64,000 nt of DNA from Spinacia oleracea. Its lineage: Eukaryota > Streptophyta > Magnoliopsida > Caryophyllales > Amaranthaceae. Positions 18,043 to 29,311 of this stretch are shown piece after piece. A program made the translations under genes and the position numbers. The stretch spans positions 10,331,747 through 10,395,746 of the forward strand of contig NC_079488.1 of assembly GCF_020520425.1 (NCBI RefSeq). Reading direction: 5' to 3'. Below the pieces are notes generated by a model, which was given only the letters and a program-made list of their open reading frames with translations, was not told the DNA's origin and did not search any database. Position 1 is the first letter of the stretch. Each line of letters starts with the position of its first letter.

Positions 18043-21000
18043 TAATATGTGGAGTATATGCTACCTAAGAAATAATTTCACAATAATTGTGTTACGTGAT
18101 TTGTATTGTGTGATTGTTGCATGTGTGTGCCGGGATACATGAAGGCACGTGAGTGCTTCTATAATAAGTAACATGTACCTGATGTTCTTCATCATAAAAT
18201 TGTATTGTGAATTGAATAAATGTGAGTTTGTAATCTTATTCATTGCGATTTATAAATTGAGTTGGATGTTTAAATTTGTATGACATTGTTAATTAATTAA
18301 GATCCACACAATTATGGGCTAAAAGATGCATATTGAGTGCATTACGTGAAATCTCATGGGTATTTCATGAAAAAATTGTAGTTTTTTTTGTTTGTTTTAT
18401 TAGGGATGATTTTGGCATACCATTGTAAGACACACTTTTTCATTCTCTACTCACATAGGGTGTGTCTAAATCAATTTTCTTTGGTATTGTTAAAATCAGT
18501 TTCCTTTTCTTTACCAGAAAACTTTTTTTTTTTTGTAAAAAGAACATAGAAGTGAAAATGAGATAAGGATAATAGGAAAAAACTAAATGTAATGGATTAG
18601 AGAGGAAAACGTGATATTCCTTATTTACAAAATGAAAGTTGTTTATAGAGAGGCCAATGTAGCAGCCCACACTATGGCCCATCTAAGCCCACTTGAGTTC
18701 TCTACTCGTGTGTGGGTCGGAGGATGCCCAAGTGTATTAGAGGATGTAATAGCTTCCGATTTTTACTTATTTAATAATGACAATTAGAGGATGCGGCACT
18801 TTTCCTCAAAAAAAAAGAAAAAAAAGAAAAAAAAGAAAGTTGTTTTTCCCTATGGAAAGTTGTTTTATATATTTGTCTAAATTGTTTTCCACCCTTAACA
18901 AAACAACTAAGGAAAATGTAAAAAAAAACATTTCTTCCGTCAAAATAAACGGTAGTGACTCTCCAAGTAATTAAGTATAGACATTACTACATAAAAGGGC
19001 ATAGAGTACTGTTGAAATACCATTTGTAGGACGCCTTAGAGGCGTTCTTCAACTCAACTCGCTATAAAGTTTATAAAACGGGTAAAAGAAGCGTTTTATA
19101 TATCTAGTCATAAAGTACAGTGTTAAGAGATAAGCGTGTTCTATTCTCTTCCTAAAATCAGAAAATGAGGAAGGAATATAGAACGGTTACCGTACATAAC
19201 CGTTTCCTATACTCTCCGCCCTCTATTCTTCCTGTTAACTATTGAGATACAGAACATCTTCCATTCATAGGCGTACTATATACTTTCTGTTTAATATTAA
19301 GATAGAAAGCAGTTTCCTTACACAACCGTTCTATATTCTACCCTTTTTTTTTTTAATATTGTTCAAAAATAGCAGCACACGCATCCCTAAAATAGGATAT
19401 TACGATTCTAAGTCCTATATGTAAACCAAATCTAAATGGATAAAATAAAAATGATATCCACACGATCTTTCCAAAAATCCTTTCATTCAATAACAACATA
19501 ATATTGTTCATTCAATAACAAAATCCTATTATTCATTGACAAAATATAAACGATCTACACAAGGTACGGTAAAAACAAAATCCAATATAAATAAAAATAA
19601 AAAATTCAAGAGCTGGCCTCTGCAGAAGCCGCTAGAGCTTCTGTAGCAGCAGCAACGTACTGGGGATTGTGTAGCAGCAGCAACTGGGGATGGTGTAGCA
19701 AAAACAATAGCAGCTTCTGCAGCAAGGACAAGGACCATATTAGTGGAATTGTCTACTGGTGGTAGACTTGGCAGTTCATCTGCATGACTGAACTTAGGTA
19801 ACCATCTCCCTGAGCTAGCTTAAGTCACACTAGATCATCGTCATCATAATATTCATCTTCATCGTTATTTGGTTGGTGATATTCGATAACGTATGAGATC
19901 CACCTCTCCCTTAGCTCGTTATTTGTAGTTTGAGAATACATGGGAGCTTTGTTAAAATACTACAAGACAAGTTAAAATGTAAGAGTACGAAATGAACATG
20001 ATAGCAAGCAGAAATAGTACGTATTTAATAAAGAACATGCAGCAAGCAATACAATAGTGCAGACACAAATCCAGACAAACAACAACACGAGTTATCTCTT
20101 AAGGATTTAAGTCTCAAATTGCCAGTATTTTTTCGTGTTGAGGTTGTTGACTATTGATTAAACCTAGCTATCCCGATTCCTGAAATAGTGACATGAATTG
20201 GTACCAATCAGGCTGATTATGGAACAAGTATAGGGATTTGATGTCTCGCACCTGTCAGATTTATCAGAAAAAACTAAGAGGTGATAGCAAAGCTAGCCCA
20301 CATAACAACTTTATAATACCCATCAAACTATTAAAGAAAATGTGAATTACATCACATTGCTTTACCTTTCAATTTTCAATCAACTATCTGTTTAAGATCA
20401 ATTTCCAAACATTGCTTTCATTTTCAAGACTTTTTTTTAAGGAGAGGACAAGAAAATATAAGTAGGTTTTAATAAAAAGCTCTTAGATCAAAGTATCACA
20501 CAGTCATCATAATCCAACCTGAAGAACTAACACTAATTAAAAGTTCAGAGAGATGTGAGTCTAAATCATACTCACTAACAATTAGATGAGATAAGATTTC
20601 AAGACGGAAAGAAAGGAGAAAAAATCTTCCCTAGTTTAGATGAGACATAAAATGACAGGGAGTGGGATGGAGTTATTGATTTGCAGCTTGACCGAATTGC
20701 TATATCAACAAAAGATAGATGCATCATGTTTTCAAATCCATGTTTACTTTATCATAGTTACTTTTCTCTCTTCAAACTCTACTCAATGTTAGTTATCATC
20801 TCTAAAAGGAAGAATGAAACCCACAAAATCAATTTCCAAATAATCATACTCCCTTTACTTTATAATGACTATCCTACTATCTGTTTTGGTCTGTCAAACA
20901 TTAACATGCACATCCATTTTCGCTCAGAAGTTAATGCATATATAGTTCACTGAACTCTCAACTGTTAGCCTAATTAAATCTATCTTTCGCTAACATGCTC

Positions 21001-21083
21001 GTTTTCCTCGAACAGGAAGTAAAAAAACAATGCAATATATGTCATTCCTCGTAAAATTGCAAAAAAATTTATAAAGGACTAGC
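18043..21083. other. 3' flank of germin-like gene 1 and intergenic DNA
   Basis: 18043-about 18270 is the 3' untranslated region, sharing GGATGTTTAAATTTGTA with the second gene. 18440-18970 is a dispersed repeat (separate entry). The rest, including Ala-rich short frames at 19738-19529, shows no supported gene. Confidence 0.5.
18440..18970 (+). repeat. Dispersed repeat, partner of 49500-49830
   Basis: Same-strand similarity to 49500-49830, for example GTGTCTAAATCAATTTTCTTTGG against GTATGCCTAAATCAATTTTTTGG. Also shared are GGATTAGAGAGGAAAACGTG against GGATTAGAAAGGAAAACGTG and the CCACCCTTAACAAAACAA.TAAG block. Class unknown; non-coding. Confidence 0.65.
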
Positions 21084-21704
21084 TTAAGTTGTACAAGAAA
21101 TTTTTTCAAATGGAACTACAGAAGTAGCAGAGGACTCACTAACGATATCATCCCTGCCTCGCAATTGTTGAAGAACCCTTTTGGCCTCATTCATTCTTCC
21201 CTTATTAACAAGCCAACGAGGAGACTCGGGTAAGAAGAATACATTTAATATATAATAATACTGGATGGAACTAAAAGAACCCCAAGTATCAATCTCCAAC
21301 TAGGTTTTTCCATTAGTGACATCCCAAAAACCGTACAGTTCGCGACAAACATTCCACCAGAATCAGTGAACTGAGGAAGTGTGTTCAATGAACCCCTTAT
21401 TTCAGTTGGAGCTGTCTCTGGTATATAAAGTGGAACAAAGAGTGACTTCCAACCATTTCCGCAACCATCCAATAGAAGACGCAAGAGTAGAAGATAAATA
21501 TTGGGAGACCACAACATTATTAAGGAACTAACAAAGTAACAGAGTGATGAGATACTCATCATAGGGAGACGACCAACACGATCTGAAATCGGTCCGCAAC
21601 ATGTTGTGATCAGAGTTGCTCCAACTAGTGCCATAGCCATAATTAAGCCTTCCAAAGTTGGTGCACTCCACAAGTTGAATTATTTCTTGATATATAAAAC
21701 AGCC
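21084..21704 (-). pseudogene. Tonoplast monosaccharide transporter (TMT/TST-type) fragment
   Basis: The minus-strand sequence encodes the N-terminal half of a 12-helix sugar transporter of the vacuolar TMT type. Recognisable stretches are AVLYIKK, APTLEGLIMAMALVGATLITT, GPISDRVGR (sugar-transporter RXGRR-type loop, degenerate), MLWSPNIY, ETAPTEIRGSLNTLPQF and FFLPESPRWLVNKGRM. Defects: an in-frame TAA at 21680-21682, a frameshift near 21255-21300, and no trace of the central loop or C-terminal helices. An acceptor-like CCTTTAG at the right edge (21705) suggests exon 2 starts there. With one exon region remaining and two lesions it cannot make a transporter. Intact relatives move glucose or sucrose into the vacuole (known). 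Confidence 0.8.
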
Positions 21705-22444
21705 CTAAAGGAAACAAACCCACCAAAGTCTTAATCAAGTTTAAACAAAAATTGCAGAGAACAATCGGAAACTAAGAAGTACTCGTCACTTTTTACGAAA
21801 TCAAATAACCTTGGACGAAATTATGGTTTCATAACATAGAAATCAGAAAATGAAAATTAACTTATATGACTAATCTGCCTTAAATTTACAATTTCAGATT
21901 TTCAGATATACAAGTAGCGAATAACCCATAGAAAAATTCCTAATGGAAAAACAAACTTGCAGAATTTATATCAAACCTAGATGATTTCCAACAAAACACA
22001 ACATAATTAAATAACTAGCAATCTGTCAACGAAAAACTTTTTTTTTTTTTTTGAGGGAACGAAAACCTATTCTCACACTGCACCATTGATCAAATTCAAG
22101 CAGCACAAAAATTCAAAGCGTTCGAAATTTTTAATTCTATAATCATCCCATATTCAAATTCAATTCCAAAGATTGAAGGTAATTGAACAACAAATGACCA
22201 TTAGAAATCGAATATAGCAAGAAAAAAAAAGAGAGGTGAACATACAAAGAGAGAGAAGGAGAGGGGAGCCAAAGAACAAAGATCTAGCTCCGGCCATTTG
22301 ACGCTGTGTGATTTAATTTTTGCGCAAAACCCTAACAGTCGCCGGAAAGATCTGGTGGTGGTGCGCCATTATGGTCTAGGTTTTCCGGGAGATTGAATTC
22401 GAGGGTTTTGTTAGAAAGGTTTAGGTTTTGCACGATTATAGTTA

Positions 22445-23445
22445 GGAAAATTTGTCAGAAATGACCTTTTAAAACACAAAAATTGTGACAAAAGGCCTTT
22501 AAAAAAATTATGACATAGGACCTAAAACCGATTTTTTTGTTGTAAATAGGGACCAACATCCATTTTCCGGTGATCAACTCAATTTTCCGACGTTGACCCG
22601 CGTGTGCGTGGTAGGTGACTTTAAGAAATGATTTTTTTCCCAGATTTTCCCTCCACTTTTCCAATTTTCCCCCCATTAACTACCTAAAAAAAACCGCTCT
22701 TCTTCATACAAAATTGCACACTCTGTATTCAAAGGAAATTGCAGAGACCACATTAAATTGGTTAACTAATCAAGAACGAAATTGGTTTCCTGGTAATTTA
22801 CTGATACTCCAATCTGAATCATATTCTGGAATCTCATTTACCATTAAACCAGTCAAAGGAGCCCTATATCTCATTCACCCTTAAGCTTTCTGTAATTCTG
22901 TGCTGGAGCTCTATATGTCATACAAAAACGAGTCTCTTTGTATGACCCTAAGATGTTATAGTAGCAAAAAAAAAAATGGATATGAACCCTAACTTCCACG
23001 ATGATGAAATTGGACGAATTGGAGCAAACAAATTGGGTCTTTTACTCTTACCTGATACGAATAGCAACGAATTGAAAGGGGGAAGCAGTGTTTTTATTAA
23101 ACAATATACCGCAAATCATGAATTGATGAACTTCAGCAAGAAGATAGAAGAAGCGTTCAACAGAGCAATTAGGAGAGAGAGGTTTTTTTTAAGGGCTTTT
23201 TTTTAAGGTAGTTAGGGGAGAAACCAGAGGGAAAATCTGAAAGAAAAAAAAACTCATTTTTTAAAAGTCACGTGCCACGCACGCACGGGTCAACGCCGGA
23301 GAAATTGAGTTGACCACCGGAAAATGAGTGTTGGTCCCAATTCACAACAAAAAATCGATTTTAGGTCCTATGTCACAACTTTTTTTTTAAAAGGTCCTTT
23401 ATCACAATTTTTGTGTTTTAAAAGGTCATTTCTAACAAATTTTCC
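22445..23445. mobile_element. Non-autonomous Mutator-like element (MULE) with long terminal inverted repeats
   Basis: Terminal inverted repeats of about 230 bp start GGAAAATTTGT(C/T)AGAAATG at both ends. Flanking 9-bp duplications are TTATAGTTA (22436-22444) and TTATGGTTA (23446-23454), one mismatch. Nine-base duplications and long inverted ends define MULEs. The interior has short open frames (22615-22884; 22976-23206, MDMNPNFHDDEIGRIG...) that I do not recognise, and no transposase. Confidence 0.85.
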
Positions 23446-23454
23446 TTATGGTTA

Positions 23455-25162
23455 AGGTTTTGCTGAAGATAGAGTAGAATGTTTAGGTTTTGGTTTTGCT
23501 GGAGGTTTTTGATTTTAAGGTTTGATTAATTTAGTCTACTGCTGAATTAGTTTTTTTATTTTTTTAAAATTAGAATATAGTACGCGTGTATCAAAGATTT
23601 AAAACACAGCTCTATATGTTTTTGATTCATACTCCTACATTCCTACTACACATGTATATATTGAATATAATTATTTTTTATTATAGTAAAAAATATGAAA
23701 CGGTTAAGTGTCATAACCGTTCTCTATTCTTTCTCCCATAGAATTGTTATTAAAGAAAACGGTACTCTATCATCCTATGAAACGCTTAACATACTTAACC
23801 ATACTTTATTTAGAGTTACTTATTCCAACTTTTGTAGTAGTGAGAGCTAGTGAGGCTCCAAGTAAGTATGGAGCTAGTGAGTCTCTGTTAAGTTCACCTT
23901 TCCAATCATTTCAGGAAAATAACAAATAAATTCAGATAAGATAATTTAGGGAAAAACGTTATCCAAGTACAATTTATAACTAACATAAAATCTGATAAGT
24001 TTTAATAAGCACATTTTCATATAAATTCGGATAAATAAGTTCAGAAAAAAAAAGTGAAAATAAGATGAATACAACGCAACCTAAAGTTTACCTACTGATT
24101 TTAGAAAGTCACCACCCTCTTGGTAGGTAATCACCTACCTTGAGTTTCCAAGGAACTTTCAGCTTTGGTAGAGCAGCCAGCAAGCAAGCATGTGAGTGAT
24201 ACAGACGAGGAAGGTAGACTGTGAGTTTACTTCCAATGTTTGCATTACTATAAGTGCTAATATACTACTACTATATATATCTAAAAATTATAAGACAAGG
24301 ACTTTCCATCAGTTATATCGTCTCCATCGTGAAGGATAGAAGGATTTTCCTCCGGTGGGGATTTTTTTCCTTTTCTTAAGAAATATTTTTTTATTAAAAA
24401 GCTTTGATGTAGAACTTTTTATTTATTTATTTACAATTTATGTTTTTTTTTTTTGAATTTTAGAGAAGGTCAGTTAAGTTCAGTAGTATTCGGTTCAGTT
24501 AAATTCAGAATTCAATTGATTCCATCTTTAAAGAATATGGTCTTATTCCCTGCCAACTTACCGAGCTGCTGAGGAGCTAATATAAATTGATCGAGTCGAG
24601 AAAGAGCTTGCTCAACTCGTGCTCTTTAAAGTTTCGAGCCGATTAGAGTTCGAGTAGAGCCTATTCGAGCCAAGTTTTGACCAACGTTGATCGACCGAGT
24701 CGAGTGTTAGTTGCTTGAGAGCTGCTCAATGATTAACACCCTTAAGCTATATAAGTCTTGTACTAGTTTAAAAATCAAGAACCTAAAACTATAAAATGCA
24801 GGATATTAACATACAAAATTATACTTCATGCGCTTACATTTTTTTGTTCTTTTCATTAAGAATATTATCACTATTCACAATTAAAGAAAATCTTCTAAAT
24901 TTTTTTAATATGTAGAGGGAAAAAGTCACGTGATGTGTTACATGTTTGTTCCATCTCAATTATACCTTAAAAATATTACATATAGATACATATACAAAAT
25001 GTATTGTATTGAAAAATGTGCCAAAATAAATAGAAAGACATTTTAAGATCGTAGAGAGTCAGAAATCCGTATATATTTTTAAAATGTACCTACTTAAAAA
25101 TGATGAACCGCCCTTAAATCCCAATTGTGTTTTAATTACTTGGTTATGCATGTTGAATAGAA
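23455..25162. other. Intergenic DNA, no gene recognised
   Basis: AT-rich sequence with poly-T runs. Nothing resembling coding exons, RNA genes or paired repeats was found. Confidence 0.45.
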
Positions 25163-25192
25163 CTAGCTTTTTGGCCCGTTCGATGAACGGGC
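25163..25192 (-). mobile_element. Helitron-like 3' terminus
   Basis: On the minus strand a perfect 8-bp hairpin (GCCCGTTC-loop ATC-GAACGGGC, 25192-25174) is followed a few bases later by CTAG and T. Helitron 3' ends have this hairpin plus CTRR plus T (known). The body would lie to the right; I could not fix its 5' TC end. Confidence 0.5.
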
Positions 25193-26909
25193 TGATTATA
25201 AGATCTTTTTAGTTTTTATTTTAACGAAATGAACTCATTTTATGTGTTTTTTTGTGGTTGTATTTTCCTTTCTTTCGCACACTTCTTTATTAGTCTTCAC
25301 ATGCATAAATTCACCATTGATGAAAACATAGTTTTTTTTTATATAATATGATGAAAACATAGTTAATTATACATGTTACTACGTATGTACATAAAAATTA
25401 TGCCAACAGAGGATCTCCTATGTATGTCTCGAATTAAAATTTGTATATCATAAACCATAAATTCGTAAATGAAACTGTGACGTTTTGGTCACAAAAAGAA
25501 GTTGATGCTCATATTTTCCACCTGCTGTAAAATCTTGCTTTTGTCATTAGAATGTAGATGCACCTGAAATCTCTAAAAGAGTTATATTGTCTCGTTCTCA
25601 ATGTCATAAAATCCGGCTTATAATCCAACTTCTTTACCTCACTCCGTGTATTTCACTTTTACGCTAGACATGGTTGTTTACATCATGTCCATAAAATGTT
25701 CGATGAAATGCTTGAACGAAATGTAGACTCTTAATTACTTTCATGACGTCATTATGCCCACTTAAAGCCGTATTAATATTAAATGACATTCCTATCTCGT
25801 AGAACATAAAAATACCCTTGGTTGCACCTAATAATTTTCACCACCTCGTGTCATTAACATTATTATGTTCATGTTACTTGCCGTGTATTCATTATGTAGA
25901 ATCAAATTTGTCTAATTCATCCTGTCCAAACAAATTATCTACTTCACCATCAAATATGCCGATTGTCATGGATTTCCCAAATTTAGCAAAACATGATATT
26001 GAACCCAATTGAACAAAATTCAGAAATAATACTCTAGTGGCTTTAATAACTACTACTAAATAATTAGAAAGATCATACTAGGAAAACAACAAACCTGCAA
26101 ACGAACTCAATAAACTCCTTAGGTTTAATTTATTTTTTTCAAGAAATGTGTCACAACACTATTATTGTTCGTGAAAGAATCTAAATTAACAGATCAAAGA
26201 AAAAACTAAAAAACATAATTCAAATCAGAATCATAGCAAAAATTGGTAGATAGCATGAATCTAGAAACAAATTAGAGCGAAAGATATCATTATGCTTAAA
26301 ATAGATTAAAAAAAGATAAATATAGGGAAGACAAATTTACCTCAACTAAAATAAGATTATATAAAATCAATTCAGAGAACCCTTGCATCGATTTCGGACA
26401 ATTTTAGATTTGAAGACAAAAATGCACCCTGCTTGTAAATTTCTTGGAAAAAAAATTATAAACAGAATTTTAAGATTGTTGCAATGGAGGAACCCGAATG
26501 AAAATGGTGGGTATAAAAACTAATTATATTCATAAACTCCTACCTTTTCAAATTTATCCATTTATAAATTAATTAGTTAATTAATTAATGATTTTAGAAT
26601 TACTAAAAACGTTTTAATGAAGGAATGAATGTATTTGAATGAAATCGTGTGAATTAACTTTATAATTGATTTTGAAGGTTGAAGGAAGTTAGAGACATAA
26701 TGAAGGTGAAGCATTTTCCATAAATCTTTGTAGAATCATAAAGTTTTTTAATTTATTTTATATAAAAAAGGAAAGGAGGATGACACGTGTCATAAGTGAA
26801 TTTTAAAAATAAAAAGAGGAACAAAGGGAGGAGATGTCAAATGTCACCATGTCATGAGTGGTTTGGATTTTTAAATACTAGGTATTAATGGTAACATGTT
26901 ATAACCTTG
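25193..26909. other. Probable Helitron body or intergenic DNA, no gene recognised
   Basis: AT-rich, without coding potential above background. It may belong to the element ending at 25163. Confidence 0.35.
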
Positions 26910-26912
26910 TTA

Positions 26913-27501
26913 GAGCATGTACAACCTTGACTTATATTTGCTGTCGAGTGATATTTGACATCTCAAAGTATTTACAATGTTAACCTACCATGCTGGCAAG
27001 TTCAACTAAAATTTGACAAGGGTCACATATGTGCCCCTTCTGTCAATACCCGAAAGGCAAAAATGGAAGCATGCAAATATGTTTTTGATTAGCTTGAGCT
27101 GCACCTTTTATTATTCTTCCTTTTATTTTTTTTAATTAATCGCTATTTATGTTTAGTACAGAAATAATACAAAGTAATATTTGTTTATTGTAATTAGTAG
27201 CAATAATATGGACTAAATTAAAAAAATTATTTCATTTATTTATTAACTAATTTAATTTGTTAATTAATCTCATTTATTTATTGTAATTAGTAGTAATTAG
27301 GAGGAGAGGATTTGAGATGGTGTATTGTATATATGTAAAAAGTAGGGGAAAGAGAGTCGTAACCTTAAGTCAAGATTGTAGAAGAAAAAAAGATATTTAA
27401 GTAAGAGGTATGTCAAGTTAGTAGAAAATGAGGTGGAAGAAGGAGAAGGATTAGAGATAAATATTTTTTCACTTGACCGAAGGTCAAGGATGCACGTGGT
27501 C
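26913..27501. mobile_element. Harbinger/Tourist-type MITE
   Basis: Flanked by TTA duplications (26910-26912 and 27502-27504). The ends GAGCATGTACAACCTTGAC and, inverted, GACCACGTGCATCCTTGAC match at 14 of 19 bases. Length 589 bp, AT-rich, non-coding. A 3-bp TTA target site fits the PIF/Harbinger superfamily. Confidence 0.65.
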
Positions 27502-28057
27502 TTAAGGTACGTAGATGTACATTGTATTATTCTGTAGTCCAAAGTTTACTACTCCCTCCGTCCCGGAATACTTGACCTGTTTTCTTTATCGGGCCGTCCC
27601 TTAATACTTGACCTGTTTCTAAAAATGGAAATATTCTAACAATATTATATTATTTCTCACTCCACCCCTATTAACCCACCTACCCCTACTCCATACAAAA
27701 AATAATTAAAAATTCAACCCCTACTCTCCCCCAACCCCACCCCTTTCCACATTTCCCACTAACTACATTAAAATAACGGTTTTTTCATGAAATGCCCCTG
27801 AGGTTTGCAATAATGCACCAAATACCCCTGCGCGTTTCAAAATTCATAAAATACCCCTATAATTCTGTACTGTTCATTAAATGCACCTGGATTTAACGGA
27901 CGTTAGCTTGCCGTTAGTTGTGTTTTACCAATTTGCCCTTAATTCTTATTTGGTGCGATTTAAGCAACAAATGTGACAGAAATTTCAAAAAAAAAAAACC
28001 CAACTTATCCTCTTTCTCTCTCCTCTCCCCTGTTCTTCAACCTCGTCACCGGCAATA

Positions 28058-28138
28058 GAACCACCGGAATGTCCAGTTTGCTTACAATCCTACGACGGCG
28101 ACTCTGCAATTCCACGCGTACTCGGGTACGGACATTCT
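28058..28138 (+). pseudogene. Captured RING-finger protein fragment
   Basis: The plus-strand frame reads EPPECPVCLQSYDGDSAIPR...GHS. It has the first C-x2-C pair and the approach to the next zinc ligands of a C3HC4 RING (ubiquitin ligase type, known family). The expected Cys before GHS is replaced (GYGHS) and the second half of the finger is absent, so no zinc site can form. It looks like an N-terminal exon fragment of a RING/WD-type plant protein (inference). Confidence 0.55.
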
Positions 28139-28524
28139 AGCAACTTATGTCTTTCTCTCTCCTCGTGTCAATTGGCAATCCATCCTCTTGATCTAAGCAA
28201 GCATAATTGTTTCTGTCAAATGGATTACCATTCCCCTCTATTCAATTTCAAGTAAATTAGAAACCCATAATCATTTTGCTCAATTAAACTGAGGTGGATT
28301 CGATCAGATTCTTTGCATCTATGGAGTAGATACGGAGTACAGAGGTGGTCGTCGCTTGTGAGGGTTGAGGTGATGGTTACGACTTACGAAGGTGGTGTTC
28401 GTGAAGGCAGTTGGGGCGGTGAGTCAGTGACCAGTGGTCGGAGGAGAGAGAAAATGAAATTTGAGGATTGATAATTGATTTTGGTTGAGATGAAAGAGTG
28501 AATCGAGCTCCAATTAAATCGCAG

Positions 28525-28663
28525 GTTGGATGGCAAACATGTCGTATTTGGCAAGGTACTTTCTGGAATGGATGTTGTCTACAAGATGGAAGCTGAAGGA
28601 AAGCAGGATGGTACTCCTAAAAGCAAGGTTACCATCGCTGATAGTGCAGAAATTCCTCTATAA
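28525..28663 (+). pseudogene. Captured last exon of a secretory-type cyclophilin
   Basis: After an acceptor-like AAATCGCAG the frame encodes 45 residues to a TAA at 28661: [20 protein letters not shown], then a Glu/Lys-rich stretch, then [16 protein letters not shown]. This is the C terminus of a CYP19/CYP20-type peptidyl-prolyl isomerase. It lacks the catalytic Arg/Phe/Trp residues upstream and cannot be active alone. The frame is clean, indicating recent capture or chance preservation. A different frame (28530-28730) is open through it but is only a shadow. Confidence 0.8.
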
Positions 28664-29311
28664 TCTCTCATCAACCTCTCCAAATTCCTTCGTTTCCTTA
28701 AAAACAGATGAATTAGGGAAAAGACCATAGTCCAACACTAGTCGGATGCAATGAATTTGCACTTTAGTTTTAATATTAGGTGTTGTTGGACCCTTTATTG
28801 GTTGGAATCGCCTGTTTTTCATCTCCGTGTAAACCCTATATCATATACGATGGGCTGTTTTATATATGAGTTAGATTTTGCTGCTAAGCTCTATTGAGAT
28901 TTTGCTGCTTTGGCTAAATTTAATACAGAGTATTATCATGTCAAGCATGAAAAACCTGGGCGAAATTTCCGAATGAGAAGTTGTGAAGATGAAAGTTATA
29001 CATTTTCCATACAAGTCACAACAAATAACAACACACCATAGATCAAAGTTCGTGTATTTGGTGCAAAAAACTTTATAAATAGGTGTATACTATGCAAAAA
29101 CTTTATATGTAGGTGTATTTAATGAATTATAAACATGACTTAACGGAGGACTAACGGAAAATCATAATAGGGGTATTTGGTGAACAGTGAGGAAAAAATA
29201 TGGGTATTCTATGAATTTTGAAACGCGCAGGGGTATTTGGTGCATTATTGCAAATCTCAGGGACATTTCATGAAAAAACCGTTAAAATAATACCCCAGTA
29301 TCAACTACTAC

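Larger units (their letters stand above)
27777..29281. mobile_element. Pack-MULE (gene-capturing Mutator-like element)
   Basis: Inverted ends of about 120-140 bp start CGGTTTTTTCATGAAATG. A perfect 9-bp duplication TTAAAATAA flanks it (27768-27776 and 29282-29290). No transposase. The interior contains two pieces of unrelated host genes on the plus strand: a RING-finger fragment (28058-28138) and a cyclophilin last exon (28525-28663). It sits inside the Stowaway MITE. Confidence 0.88.

Noticed and set aside
19529-19738. Ala/Cys-rich minus-strand frame with repeated GTAGCAGCAGCAA
   Set aside because: Low-complexity trinucleotide repetition explains the open frame.
22246-22297. Possible first exon on the minus strand (ATG at 22297, signal-peptide-like MAGARSLFFGS..., then a GTATGT donor)
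   Set aside because: No following exon could be found before the transporter fragment, and 17 codons are too few to support a gene.
24070-24240. Short mixed-composition segment suspected of being an exon
   Set aside because: No splice borders or recognisable peptide.
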